NCBI GenBank assembly: GCA_037501455.1
Contig: CM074859.1
Span: 90,354,894-90,418,893 of the forward strand
DNA from: Lantana camara
Taxonomy: Eukaryota > Streptophyta > Magnoliopsida > Lamiales > Verbenaceae
DNA: 64,000 nt
Direction: 5' to 3'
Of this stretch, positions 33,382-45,356 are shown one piece after another. Numbering within the stretch: the first letter of the stretch is position 1; each line of letters starts with the position of its first letter. The notes under the pieces are model-generated. The model was given only the letters and a program-made list of their open reading frames with translations, was not told where the DNA came from and did no database searches. The position numbers and the translations under genes were made by a program.

Positions 33382-34146
33382 AACTATTCTGATTGGCTTA
33401 GGAATCTAAAAATCATTCTAGATTCCGAAAAGAGAACTTATGTTCTCTACAAGGTGGAGCCCGTTCCCGAAGGGGAAGCTCCGACCCGGGCTGAGCGGGA
33501 TGCGATCCGGAAGTGGAAAGATGATAATCTCGAAGCCCGTTGTCTCATGCTTGCTAACATATCTCCGGATATGCAAAGACAGCATGAGTCCATGGAATTC
33601 GCTTGGGAGATTTACGACCACTTAGAGCAACTTTACCGCCCTCATGAGCGTGTTACAAGGTATAACACCTTAAAAAAATTATTCCATTTGAGAATAAGGG
33701 AGGGTACAAGTGTCCATGAATATGGACTCAAGTTTCTTGCTCTCACCGAGAAACTTACTTCCATGGACATGCCACTGAGAGATGAGCTTTTAGTAGATTT
33801 GTTGCTATCCTTGCTCCCACCATCATTCAACCCTTTTGTCCTTAATTTCAACATGAATCATGTAAATGCTACTGTAGCTGAGCTAATTAGTCAGCTTGTG
33901 ACTGCTGAAAGCACGATCAAGAAGGATAATAAGGTTATGATGGTCACTGCTCCATCTTCTTCTAAGCCTTCTAAAGGCAAGGGCAAGAAAGCCCAAAAGT
34001 AGAAGAAGTCCCTTAGGCCCAATGGAGGCATCACGAAGGGAAAAGGCCAAAAGAAGAAACGTGATCAGAAAGAGGACGTTTGCTTTCATTGTGGCAAACC
34101 GGGGCATTGGAGGAGAAACTTCCAGCAGTACAAGGCTACTCTAAAG
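33382..34146 (+). pseudogene. gag: Copia I gag with zinc knuckle, start codon deleted
   Basis: The reading enters at NYSDWLRNLKIILDSEKRTY and continues with the UBN2-type copia Gag core (HLEQLYRPHERVTRYNTLKKL; SLLPPSFNPFV), a Lys-rich tract and a CCHC knuckle CFHCGKPGHWRRN whose last Cys is replaced by Phe. A TAG at 34000-34002 interrupts it. Element H shows that the first 20 or so codons and the upstream region are missing here. Gag would form the particle; without the start codon no normal Gag can be made. Confidence 0.8.
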
Positions 34147-37100
34147 AAAGGTATGTTTCTCGTTGAAGTAAACCTTTCTATTAATTCTAACTCTTGGGTA
34201 CTTGATACCGGTTTTGGATCTCATATCTGTAATGATGTACAGATTTTAAGTAAGGTCCGACAGCTGAAGGGAGGAGAATGTGTCTTGAAGATTGGGGACG
34301 GCTCAACCGTCGAAGCTCAAGATTTAGGCACAATTAGATTAGATTTAGGTCATTCTGTTTTAGTTTTAAATAAAGTCTTTTATGTACCAGACATTATTCG
34401 TAATATTATTTCAGTTCCAATACTTGATTGTGAAGGTTATGAAATTAATATTAAGAATGGTAACTTTTTCCTCAAAAAGAATGATTTTTCAATACATCTT
34501 GGTACAATAAACAATGAACTTTATCTAACTCAAAACAGTGATATTTTGAATATACAACGACAAACAAAACGTAAGAGAGATGACGAAGTCTCAGCATCTT
34601 TGTGGCACACTAGATTAGGACATATTTCTAAGAACATAATTAGCAAGTGAACTACCTTAGGGACATTCTCTGAAAATGACCTTAAACAGTTAACTTCTTG
34701 CAAATCCTGTCTCAAAGGAAAGATGTCCAAAACTCCTTTCAAATGGAGTGTGGATAGAGCCACAAGGACCTTAGATTTGATCCATTCTGATGTTTGTGGA
34801 CCGCTTAGTGTAAGCACTCGAAACAATCATCAGTATTTCATAACCTTTACTGACGACTTTAGTTGTTATGGTTATGTGTACTTAATGAAGTACAAATCTG
34901 AGGCTTTTGACAAATTCTTAGAATTTCAAAAGGAGGTTGAGAACCAAACTGGTCACAAGATCAAAACACTTTGATCAGATCGAGGTGGCGAGTATCTTAG
35001 TGAAGAATTCCTTAATCATCTCAGAGATAATGGGATTATCTCTCAGTGGACTCCTCCAGGAACTCCTCAGTTTAATGGAGTTTCCGAGAGAAGGAATTGA
35101 ACCCTACTTGATATGGTTCGTTCCATGATGAGTTTCACTGACTTACCATCTTGTTTCTGGGGTTATGCTCTAGAAAGTGCAACCAAGATTTTGAATCTTG
35201 TTCCTTCCAAGTCAGTCCCTAAAACGCCCTAAGAAATGTGGCATGGTAAAATCCGTAGTTATTCTTACTTAAGAATTTGGGGTTGTCCTACTTATGTGAA
35301 GAGGACAGTGGGAGATAAGTTAGAAGCTTGTTCTAACTTATGCTACTTTGTTGGCTATCCTAAGGAATCCATAGGATACTACTTCTATGATCAAACTGAA
35401 CAAAAGGTGTTTGTTTCAAGAAATGTAACTTTTCTTGAGGAACTGTTCCTAGAAGAAAAAAAAGGCAAGATCACAGAACTCGTTCGAGATACTCCCATGC
35501 CACATTCAGAAGACCATTCTGATATCCCACAACCAATCACGAACTTCGATACACATAAAAATCCTGCTTTGAGGCGTTCTGAACGCACACCTAGACAGCC
35601 TGAGAGAAGGTATGGTTTTCTCCATGAAATCTGTCAAGAGGATAACGATCCTCTAACATATGAGGAGGCACTGTCAGACTCAGATTCTGAACAGTGGAAA
35701 CAAGCCATGAAATTCAAAATGGATTCCATGTACTCCAACCAAGTTTGGACCTTGGTTGATTTGCCTGATGGGGTAAAACCCATAGTGTGCAAATGGATCT
35801 TTAAGAGAAAGCTCGGAGTAGATGGACACGTTGCAGCCTATAAGGCAAGGCTCATTACCAAAGGCTTCACTCAAAGGCCTGGCATAGACTTTGATGAAAC
35901 CTTCTCACCGGTTGTAATGCAAAAGTCCATTCAGATCATGCTTCCCAAAGCTACATATTACGACTATGAGATATGGCAAATGGATGTGAAAACTGCCTTT
36001 CTCAGTGGAGACATTGATAAAGACATTTACGTGGGTCAACCCAATGGTTTCACATTCAGTGGGAGTGAGCAAAAGGTTTGCAAGCTCCAAAGATCAATCT
36101 ACGGATTGAAACAGGCTTCTAGGAATTGGAACATTCACTTTGATGAAGCGGTCAAAGAGTTTGGCTTCGTTCGAAATACGAGTGAGTCATACGTGTATAG
36201 AAAGGAATTGGAGACTTCAGTGCAATTCTTGGTACTTTATGTTGATGACATCCTTCTAATTGGGAATTCGAAGGATGACATAAAAGTTACCAAGTCTTAG
36301 TTATCGAACCAATTCGAAATGAAAGATCTTGGTGATGCGTCCTACATTCTCGGAATAAAGATCTATAGGGATAAATCTAAGAGATTGGTAAAACTATCAC
36401 AATCGATATACATAGACAAAGTACTGAAACGGTTCAATATGGAGAATGCAAAGAACAAAGTTCTTCCCATGAGTGTAGGAATATGTCTTTCAAAGAAGAT
36501 GTGTCCTAAGACAAACCTTGAGAAGGAAAGGATGACTCATGTACCATATACCTCGGCAATAGGTAGCATAATGTATGCAATGCTATGTATTCGACCGGAT
36601 GTAGCTTATGCACTCAGTGTAACGAGCTGTTTCCAATCAGACCTTGGAGAAGGTCACTGGACTGCCGTGAAGAATATCTTGAAGTACTTACGAAGCACTA
36701 AGGATTTGTTCTTAGTATACGGAGGATAGAAAGATCAAGTAATCGGAGGATACTGTGATGCAAACTTTGCATCTGACTTAGATGGTTTTAAGTCAATGTT
36801 AGGATACATTTTCTGCCTTAACAACGGAGTAGTGAGTTGGAAAAGTTCCAAGCAAACTACCACTGCAGGTTCGACCACTAAGGCTGAATACTTGGCTGCA
36901 AATGATGCAGCTAAGGAAGGTGTTTGCATTTAAAACTTCATTCAAGAATTGAATGTCGTTCCTAGCATAAAAGACCCCATTACTGTGTTTTGTGACAACA
37001 CTGGGACGGTTGCACAAGCAAGAGAACCAAGATCTCACCAACGGACCAAGCACATTATGAGGAAGTATCACCTAATCCATGATATCATCAAACGAGGTGA

Positions 37101-37227
37101 TGTTCAAATTGAGAGGGTCGTATCAGCAGAGAACGTACCAAACCCGCTTACTAAACCCCTTAGTCGAGAAGCTTTCGAAGGACATCTTGCGAAGATGGGA
37201 CTTAGATTAGCTCCTGAATGGCTTTGA
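34147..37227 (+). pseudogene. pol: Copia I pol: protease, integrase, RT, RNase H
   Basis: In one unbroken register with gag: protease SWVLDTGFGSH (from about 34192; the Ty1-copia DTG site), the integrase zinc region LWHTRLGH..CKSC, the integrase core (HSDVCGP, FTDDFS, and GVSERRN as the Glu), RT with WQMDVKTAFLSG and YVDDILLIG, and RNase H with YCDANFASD, KAEYLAA and CDNTG, ending RLAPEWL. Premature stops are at 34648, 34972, 35098, 35230, 36298, 36727 and 36931; there is no frameshift. Several TGA stops sit where CGA (Arg) is expected from family conservation, as in RRN-stop-TLL. Confidence 0.85.
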
Positions 37228-37243
37228 CAGGCAAGTGGGAGAT
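37228..37243 (+). promoter_or_regulatory. Polypurine tract of copia I
   Basis: AGGCAAGTGGGAGAT directly precedes the 3' LTR start TGTTAGGAAT at 37244 and follows the pol stop. Confidence 0.7.
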
Positions 37244-39037
37244 TGTTAGGAATAATGCCCTTAAAGCCGATTGTATATCCACAACACTTCTTTATATGCT
37301 CTTGTTTGATTGTATGTTTACTTTAACTGAACATGTATTAGAACTCCCCTAATCAATATGACTTATAGGACTCAACCATTTAGGTGAAATGGTTCATGAA
37401 ACGAGCCCTATATCGCATAAGTCATGATTAGAAATCACTCCATGCCGATGAGTCCTAAAGACACTGGGAGTGTCGACTTGACTCGTTCGAGGCTTGCTCG
37501 TGTGATCACGCCCTTAAGAAGGACCATCTTGTTTCATGGGGTGCAAAGTGTACTGTTGATACGTGCGTGATACATGGGGGTTCTTGCTTATTCTGAGTAA
37601 GTACTCTGAGGTGTCCCGTATGAGAAGATTCCTAAATGGGAAAGAAGTTTCTATTTCTGGAAATAGAAACTACCAGATTAGGAAATATCTCATGAGTCAT
37701 TAATGTGATTAAGTGATCCTTAGACTTGAGGTTCCATTGATACTTTATAGGCTAACTCTGCAGTCTTAGGTATAAGCTTTAAAGGGTGTCGCCTTAGACA
37801 ACTGATTCAAAGCTTATGCTGGGACTGCACAAGTGGCACATGAAAGTATATGAGAATCGATAAAGGACCTACACTTGCATGAGCAAGTTGATCTCTTCTT
37901 GTATAAGTCGTTCATATGCCATCTAGGAGTCCTTGGCCAAGGCAGTGGATCAAGATATCAAGAAATGAGTTTCTTGGATTGAGATCAAATGGATATGAAA
38001 TGCACTTAACTTTAAGATCAAGATTATTAGGGTTCTAGTTATTCCCTTGCCCTAGATCTTGATTGAGAGATGGGACGTAGGGGGATTGTATCTCACATAT
38101 GTCAATGACTTAAAGGTTCTTTCAAATTGAGACATTCTTATTCAGCTAGAGGTTATACACCTATTGCTAGACTATGGTCGTATGATCTGTAAACTGATTA
38201 ATTAATTGGGAATTAATTAATCAGGGACACTACTAATTGAATTAAGAACCTAGAGGGTCACACAAAACAACCCCGGCCATGTGAGTTAAGGCTTAAATTG
38301 ATTAAACGAGTTGATCGAACCAATAGGAGATTGGTGGGGACCACACGTGTGAAACACGTTTGGGTCACGTGATAGTGAATGATTAATTATTTAATGGACT
38401 TTAATTTAATTATGAATTAATATTAAAGTTCTAATTTGGAGATTTTAAGTCTAATAATTAATTAATTATTAGCTTCAAGTTATTTATTTTAAATAAATAA
38501 AGTAAATTAAAATATCTAAGAGAGTTGGACAGTTAATTCTTGCATGACAAGTTGGTCAAAAGAAGACTTTTGGTCAAAGTAAGAGTCTTTCTCTCCAAGT
38601 AAGAAATCCCTTACCAAAAGGGTTTTGGCAAGTCTTGGTAATCAAGATATGGGGTTCGAACCCCTAGCCTATTAATACTTAGGGTTCGAACCTCTTAGGG
38701 GTTAATGCACAAATTCTCCTTCTCCAAATTATACACTAAACCCTAGAGCCAAAACAACGAATATAGAACTAGCATTCTCCCTATTCGGATCGTGGCCAAG
38801 GTTGGTGGACTAATTCTCTAAAGGGCTACTATCATGAAGTTTTGAAAGATTTAAAGGAGCTTTTGGGGATCAAGCTGTGTGAAGAGCGTTCTTGGGCGGC
38901 TAGAACTGTCAAGAAAGCTACTATCTAAGTAAGTTTCTTGATCTCTACGAATTTGGGAATATGAATTGCTTGATTCGATTCTATCTTTTGGGAAAATTTT
39001 TAAATTTCCGCTGCGTTTCTGTCTTGTTTTCCCAACA
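37244..39037 (+). repeat. 3' LTR of copia I
   Basis: The 1794-bp LTR is very similar to 17745-19584, differing by substitutions and by indels (about 55 bp missing near 37283, about 45 bp extra near 37426, 13 bp lost in the hairpin loop). It ends TTTTCCCAACA and is followed by GCTAA. Confidence 0.88.
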
Positions 39038-39042
39038 GCTAA

Positions 39043-39276
39043 CCCCATACGGGTTCTAGTCTAAGTAAAGCATAAAACATAAATCTCCAAGTGTGAAACA
39101 TAAATACATAACATAAGTAGAGTATGCGACAAATGTATTTTAGCACTAACTAGACTGACAAGTGACAGAAGATTCACTTCCCGCCTACCTCAAGCCAGAA
39201 GAACCTGCAACTAAAAGATAAAATGAGAGGTCCGTCAACTGACTGAGTGAGGGGGCTAATGCACACCCACAATATA
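39043..39276 (-). repeat. Middle piece of solo LTR E
   Basis: It continues the LTR interrupted at 17744 and stops at the ATATA duplication before element C. It contains the E version of the conserved late-LTR hairpin (AGTCAGTTGAC.. on the minus strand, about 39234-39254) and the splice-acceptor-like TTTTAG before it. Confidence 0.75.
39272..39276 (+). repeat. Left TSD of element C (ATATA)
   Basis: ATATA precedes TGTAGCACCCG at 39277 and recurs at 48116-48120. Confidence 0.8.
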
Positions 39277-42095
39277 TGTAGCACCCGAAATGCTAGGTAG
39301 CAACATCCCCCGCACTATAGTTCAATCCATATATGGAACGGACACCTATACATGAATCAAGCCTATAGCGAACGGGAGACAATAAAAAAAATGACACACT
39401 AGCTAGGTGGGACTAACCCTCAATTAAATACCAACATGCATAAAGATAAACGCAAGCATGATAATTTACATTCACTTCATTAACATCATTCAAGTCCATG
39501 ACCATCACTTTTATTCATATAACATATCGATTATCCATAATCAATTTATAATATACATAAGTACCAAAACCGTTCATAAGTAATAGAAATGCATCAATAA
39601 ATTACATGAGCTAGAATAGACCCAAAATGAAAGACTCAAATCCCGCCTAGCACGCACCCTGCAAGACCTGAAAATGTAAGGTGTCAGTCTAAAAACGATT
39701 GAGTGAGCGGTTTATAAATATAAGCGCAATTACCATGTAAGCCATAATCTCGGGTAAGATTTTATAAAAGAAACAGCATAAGTTCAAGAATAAAATACTT
39801 TCGCGCCCGAGATTACAACTAGTCCAATTTACAATTCAATCAATTTAATTCAATCAATCAGTGGCCCGGCGAGTGAGGGCAAATCTCCAACCTTTCTCCG
39901 ATAGTGTACAATAATTCAGTTGTTAAGTGATTAGGTGATCAAGCAATCAATTACAGTGCACAATTAGCAGTTTCAATAACTCATTCTTCCTCCGGGTGAT
40001 GGTGGGATTGCAAGGCCCCACCACCCAATCAATCTGGGTATAGGGTTCATGAGTCACTATGCCCGAAACTCCTTCCTCCACTAATCTCCTAGTGGATTCA
40101 GGGGTTATCCCAACGATGTAAGGGGAGTGCAGAGTTACCCGTCAGCCCGTGCTTTCCTTGTTGGCTCATACACTAACCCTCGGGCCCACAGTGAACAATA
40201 TACTCGCTAAAACAATCAATCAATCGGTACAATTCGGTAATTCAATTGAAAATCAATAAGGTTTTGGAAAATTATAGATATATAGATACATTTTGGCCGA
40301 AAGGTCACATAGGGTTGTAAGGGTTCTATATATCTAGAAATTAAACCTCACCTGACGAGCGACGGAACAAGACAAGGATACAAGAAAGTGCCCATACGAT
40401 CAATGATCTCCGCCCTGGAGAAAAACTGGACAAGAAAGGAAATAACGGGAACTCGTGAGACGAGACTCAATATGAGACCAAGTATGACACACGACAATGC
40501 TCATGTAACACCTAAGAGATGAAATTAATCTCAAGGAGTCATATATTCATATCATTCAAATATTTCAAGTTCAATTCAGATAGGGCATGGAGCCACACAA
40601 TCATGTTTGAGCAATTAAGTACCAAGAAGCGTCACATAGGGCATACTTACCAATTAACCAAGAATATATATCATATAAGTCACATACGGGAGCCAAGGAA
40701 GTGAAAGGAATGCAATAAGAGAGGTTTTGGCAAAGTTTGGCAAAAGTTAACAATTTTCGGAAATGAACAGGCTGTAGGAAAACTGGAACATCTTGAGCTC
40801 TAGAATTTGGAATTAAGTTTTGTTTAATGGATAAGAAACTAGACATATAGAGTTTTCCGAGGAAATATGGCTCGTATTCTAGTTCAAAATGAGGAGAAAA
40901 TGGCGTACGCTCGAAGTTAGGTGATTGCAGATTTGCGGTAAAGTGGCGACACCAAAAAGAATTGATTATATCTCACAAATGACAAGATATTGAGATGATT
41001 CAAATTGGAAGTTGTTCTAGCTTCAAGAGGTTTCCAACGGTTCAAAAATCAGGTCAATCGGAATTCGTTTGAGGGGGTAAATGCCCATTTGAAAAATGAA
41101 CTGAAAGCAGAAACAGGGCATTTGGAAGCTCTCAGGTGAGGCAGTAGGTTCCCAAACAGGCGTTTGGTGTTATAACTAGGGCCCCAAACGGGCGTTTGGA
41201 AGCATTCTGGGAGAAAACAAGGGAAAAACAGGGGATGCACATGGGAATTAGCTCCCAAGCCATTCCAACACCAAATCAATGCAAGAATCAACTCAAAACT
41301 AACATATAACATATATATATGGTTCAAATAAATCATTTAGAACACATTTAATCCATGGAAACATGCATAGATTATCAATAATTCATCCAACAAACCCATA
41401 TATTTCCATGGTATCCAATCTTCATATTATTCCATAACTCATACAAGTTTTCAAGCCTAATACTCATGATCATGCTTCTAATCACTTATAAACAAGAAAG
41501 CATCACATAATCAACAAACCCTAATCATACATGGACTCAAGAATCAATCAAAATCCCCATTTATACCTTCAAATAGGAGAAAGAAAAGATGAGAGGATGA
41601 TATGGTGATGATGCTCCAATTTATGCAACTTTCTTCCTTGAATCTAGCTTGAAAAATGATGAAATCTTCTTCTCCTTCTTTGGTGTTTTGAACCGTAATG
41701 AGTGTGTGTGAGTGTGTGTAAATCTTGGATAAAATTTGATGAATGAAATGGAAGAGATGAGATGTATAAGATATTTAACAAAAGTCTTCCACTAATTACA
41801 TGACTCAACACCTTTTTGCATTTAAGTCCTTCCAACAATTAAATTCATGCAATCAAGTTTCGTTCCATAGAATATGATCACTTAACTCCAATCACATTAA
41901 GGCAATTGAATCCACATATTTAAATAAATGGTCAGGTAAGGACACATAGGAGCATTTAGTCACATGAGCAATTAATTCACGTAAATTCTCGCGCTAACAA
42001 TAATTTCATATAAATTCATGGAAATGGAATACATCTAATGTTATGAAATTTACATAATATCCCATAAAGTATAAATTGAAAACCGGGGTGTTACA
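39277..42095 (-). repeat. 3' LTR of element C
   Basis: The 2819-bp LTR carries the conserved blocks CTCGGGCGAG-like, CGGCGAGTGAGGGC (about 39868), the GTCAGTCT..ACGATTGAG hairpin (about 39683-39705) and a palindrome cluster of the CCAAACGGGCGTTTGG type (about 41085-41200). It has no gene; short frames are not supported. Confidence 0.82.
41085..41200. repeat. Palindrome cluster of the C 3' LTR (CCAAACGGGCGTTTGG type)
   Basis: Clear copies are CCAAACAGGCGTTTGG (41152-41167) and CCAAACGGGCGTTTGG (41184-41199), with half-sites GGGCATTTGG near 41116 and GCCCATTTG near 41089. Confidence 0.75.
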
Positions 42096-42108
42096 ATTCT
42101 CTCCCCCT
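42096..42108 (-). promoter_or_regulatory. Polypurine tract of element C
   Basis: On the minus strand TAAGGGGGAGAGAAT abuts the LTR start TGTAACACC, the same tract as in element B. Confidence 0.7.
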
Positions 42109-45100
42109 TAAGAGGACCTGGTCCCCAGGTCTACTGCCGAGTTTTAAACTTAAAACAACAATGAGAGAGACGAACAAGACCACCCGGTCTCTCAAACAAG
42201 CAATGAGAGAACCCCGTCTCTCAAACAAGCAATGAGAGATCAAGAGAACAATTACATAAGCATTCACATAGTTGTTACATAAGAAGCAAGTAGGACAAGG
42301 TCAAGCACACCAACTACCAACTGTGTAGAAGTAATTTGCAACTAACAAGAAATTATATACGAGAATAATAAAATCCATGATGCATGTGATATGCATGATT
42401 AGACGTAACGTTCACTATCGGTTGGAATTCTTTCATTAGATAGATCCAATTTAATACTTGATTCCTTGTTGGAGATTCGTATAACCATAGCACCCTACCT
42501 CGACATTTCCCGATGTATTCGACACTTTTATAATCACCCGGTCTCTATTCCACGATCTATCTTCTGAACACAATATCATACCCCGAGATGTCCGATGTAG
42601 ATACAGATATTTCATGATTACTCGGCCTTTCACCCTCGATCAAATCCTTTCCAACACCACGGTTCATAAGTTTAATTCTTGAGTATGTGCTTTTCTCCCT
42701 AAATCCTACACTCCCAACACTTAATTGAACGAACTCTCACTTTCATCTCAATATGTGATGACCCGATCAAGTTTCCTCCCCAATATTCTCATTATCAATT
42801 CTTGATATTCTTCGAGACATGGAACTCGTTCATGAAATACTATCCTTGCGACCTTAGAAGATTGAGTCTGTATGCTCCTGAAATAGGGACTAACGGCGTT
42901 GATCTTGCAACCGAAGTTGCCCTCAATTATCTTTCACCTCATCTTGTAAAGTTAATTCCCAAGCTTTCGTTGAATTCATAGTTTTATCTCTTGAACTGCC
43001 TATCACTTCCGATCTTGTTCCCAAAAATTCTTGGAAGTCGAAACGAACACTAAATTTACCATCATTTCTTGAATGTCCATTTCCGGCTCTTTAAGTACCT
43101 CTCCATTTTTTTTTTCTTTTTTTTTTTTTTTTGAAATCATTCTCAAAATTTTCTCATCCTATGCTTAAAGATCATCAAATGTCAGATTCTTCTAATTCCT
43201 CCCCTGTTTCCATTTCCAAGAACTCCCATTGTTTGTGACTCTTGAAATTGTATTGCTCCTAATGAGATAGCCCGCTTAAGCAAAATTCCAAATTTCAACT
43301 CATCCCAATCGACTCTCCCCCTTAAGAATTTCCATTCTTATTCGTTGAGCTCGTGGCATCAATTCCTAATTTGAAGAATCTTAATTCTTTCTATTGCTTC
43401 CTTGGTACAAATGATTCTATCCACCCCACTTGGCCAAAAATTTTCTCACTTTACTTTTGCAACGACTAGTAGGAATAACAACCCACTTCTACCAATCCAA
43501 CTCCCGGCTACTTCTCCGACCTCTAAATTGTTCTTTCCCTCTTGGTCCACACATTGCAATCCAATTATTTTCTTATCATACCTCGGTTGTGTCTCGATTG
43601 CAGTAATGCTTGATAAATGAGGTGGGGAGAGTTCCTATCAAGAAAACACTTAAAATGCATGTTGGGTTAAGATGTCGATGCACATAGCACTCTTTAAACA
43701 GTTAAGGATACGACATGTTGGAGAAATTAGGTCAATTAAAGATGCACGCACGTAGAAATAAAAGAAATTAGCTAATTGAATGCGATGTATGATGCACGTG
43801 CTTATGGATGCGTTGAACCTATCACCGTGGTAGTGATAAGCTTTAACCCGACATTTGTTCCTTGTTTGTTGAATCATAAACTTATCCCGAATGGTTCATC
43901 ATTTCTTGTTTTCCCCACGGTCTTCTAAATCTTTAGTGTTCTCGGGCATCGACTTATACATTTCCATCGCCCGGGATTGAAATTTCTTGAACCCGATTCA
44001 TCACCACAATTATTCCTTGAACCCATCTTTCCCAATTATCAACTGCTAAGTGTTGTCCGATCCTTCACTAAAAGTATCTCCCAGATCAAAGATTCCTTGT
44101 ATCACTTGTATAACCTTATAAGTCGAGGCGATGATTTCTGAACTTAAATTCTTCTGATTGTTACTTTGATCAAAGCTTCTTCGTTATTCTTTATGAGTTC
44201 GAACAGTTGAATGAATTCATTTTTTTAATTGCTTACACCTGCACGTATAATTCCTTTCTAAAACTCCTTGCCTTTCTTTATCGTTTCCACTTATTGATCC
44301 ATAACTTCCAATTCCGCCTCACCATATAGCAATTCATCTTGGATCCGAAAATAAACTCAATTTAATTGAAGATAGAATCTTAAGTATCTTGACTTTCCAT
44401 GAATTTGAACCCGCTATATTAATCAATCTTCTTTACTTCTTTCTATCCGTCTTCCTTTTTAACCCGAAATCCAAAATATCCTGATTCTTTGTAGAGCTAT
44501 ATTGATTACTTCAATGTTCTAATCTTCTACTTGTTGTTTCCAAGAACTCAAAATAGATCAATTTCTTAATCTTCCCAATTTATCGAACCCCATTTCAAAG
44601 TCCGAAGTATCTCGATTCATCTCAAACTTAATCCACATATTTCGACCTCAACCCTAGTTATTACTTTTCTCTCACATCTTGATTTTAGTTCCAACTAGTT
44701 GAAGATCTTCACTTGCTTACAAATCTGAACCTCGAATCCTTGATACCCTCAAGACTTCCTTCATCACTCCCTTGAGTTAATGAGTCTCTTGATCTCGGTT
44801 GATCAAATTCTTTCATAATGTAAGCTCACGTGTTTCTTTTGCAAGTTATAAACATCACTTCTTACCACTATTTCGCCGAGTATCCGCACACCTCCAAAAA
44901 TCTTGTAAAACCCGATGGAAGAAGACCATGGCTCTTGAATTCTTGTATGAATTTCCCCGGTGCATTGCTTACAACTTCCAAGCTAGAGAAAGGAACTTGG
45001 GATAAATTATTGTGGTTGTAAAAATTGGCCGTGGTTTGATATTATCTTCGCATCCTAAAAATCACAACTCATTTTGAAAATAAATGCATGCGGTTAGTAC

Positions 45101-45336
45101 ATGCTCATGCCACATAATTGATACCAAAGACATGGATTTGATGCAAAATGCTACAAATAATTCAACAAAGTGGAAATTAAAACACGTTGAACACATAAAA
45201 TTCAAACAATTTAATAGCAATGAACCAACAATTAATGCCAAGAATTAATCTAATACACAATTATGAAGTAGTTCCTAAGTCGTACGACCTAGACTTAACA
45301 CGACATGACACTCGAACTCCAGTTTTGCAACCTAGA

Positions 45337-45348
45337 GCTCTGATACCA
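45337..45348 (-). promoter_or_regulatory. Primer binding site of element C (tRNA-Met)
   Basis: Minus strand TGGTATCAGAGC, 8 bases from the 5' LTR end at 45357. Confidence 0.85.
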
Positions 45349-45356
45349 CCTTAGGA

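Larger units (their letters stand above)
17745..39037 (+). mobile_element. Element I: full-length Ty1-copia retrotransposon with a pararetrovirus inserted
   Basis: LTRs lie at 17745-19584 and 37244-39037, a Met-type primer site at 19587, gag-pol in the copia order (gag, protease, integrase, RT, RNase H) at 33382-37227, a purine tract before the 3' LTR and a perfect GCTAA duplication. Removing the virus segment leaves about 9.4 kb. Integrase before RT is diagnostic for Ty1-copia. The sublineage is not assigned. Element H (60944-64000, minus) is a close relative and gives an uninterrupted leader for comparison. Confidence 0.9.
42096..45356 (-). other. Internal region of element C, no recognisable coding domain
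   Basis: It is AT-rich with short chance frames only. It holds a hairpin array (42163-42222), a second purine-rich CTTAAGGGGGAGAGT (43313-43327, minus strand) and a long pyrimidine run (43107-43132). No gag, pol or host-gene motif is visible. Confidence 0.65.

Noticed and set aside
43107..43132. Long T-run considered as the poly(A) tail of a LINE or SINE
   Set aside because: Interrupted by a C, no TSD, no adjacent RT or pol III boxes; simple sequence within element C.
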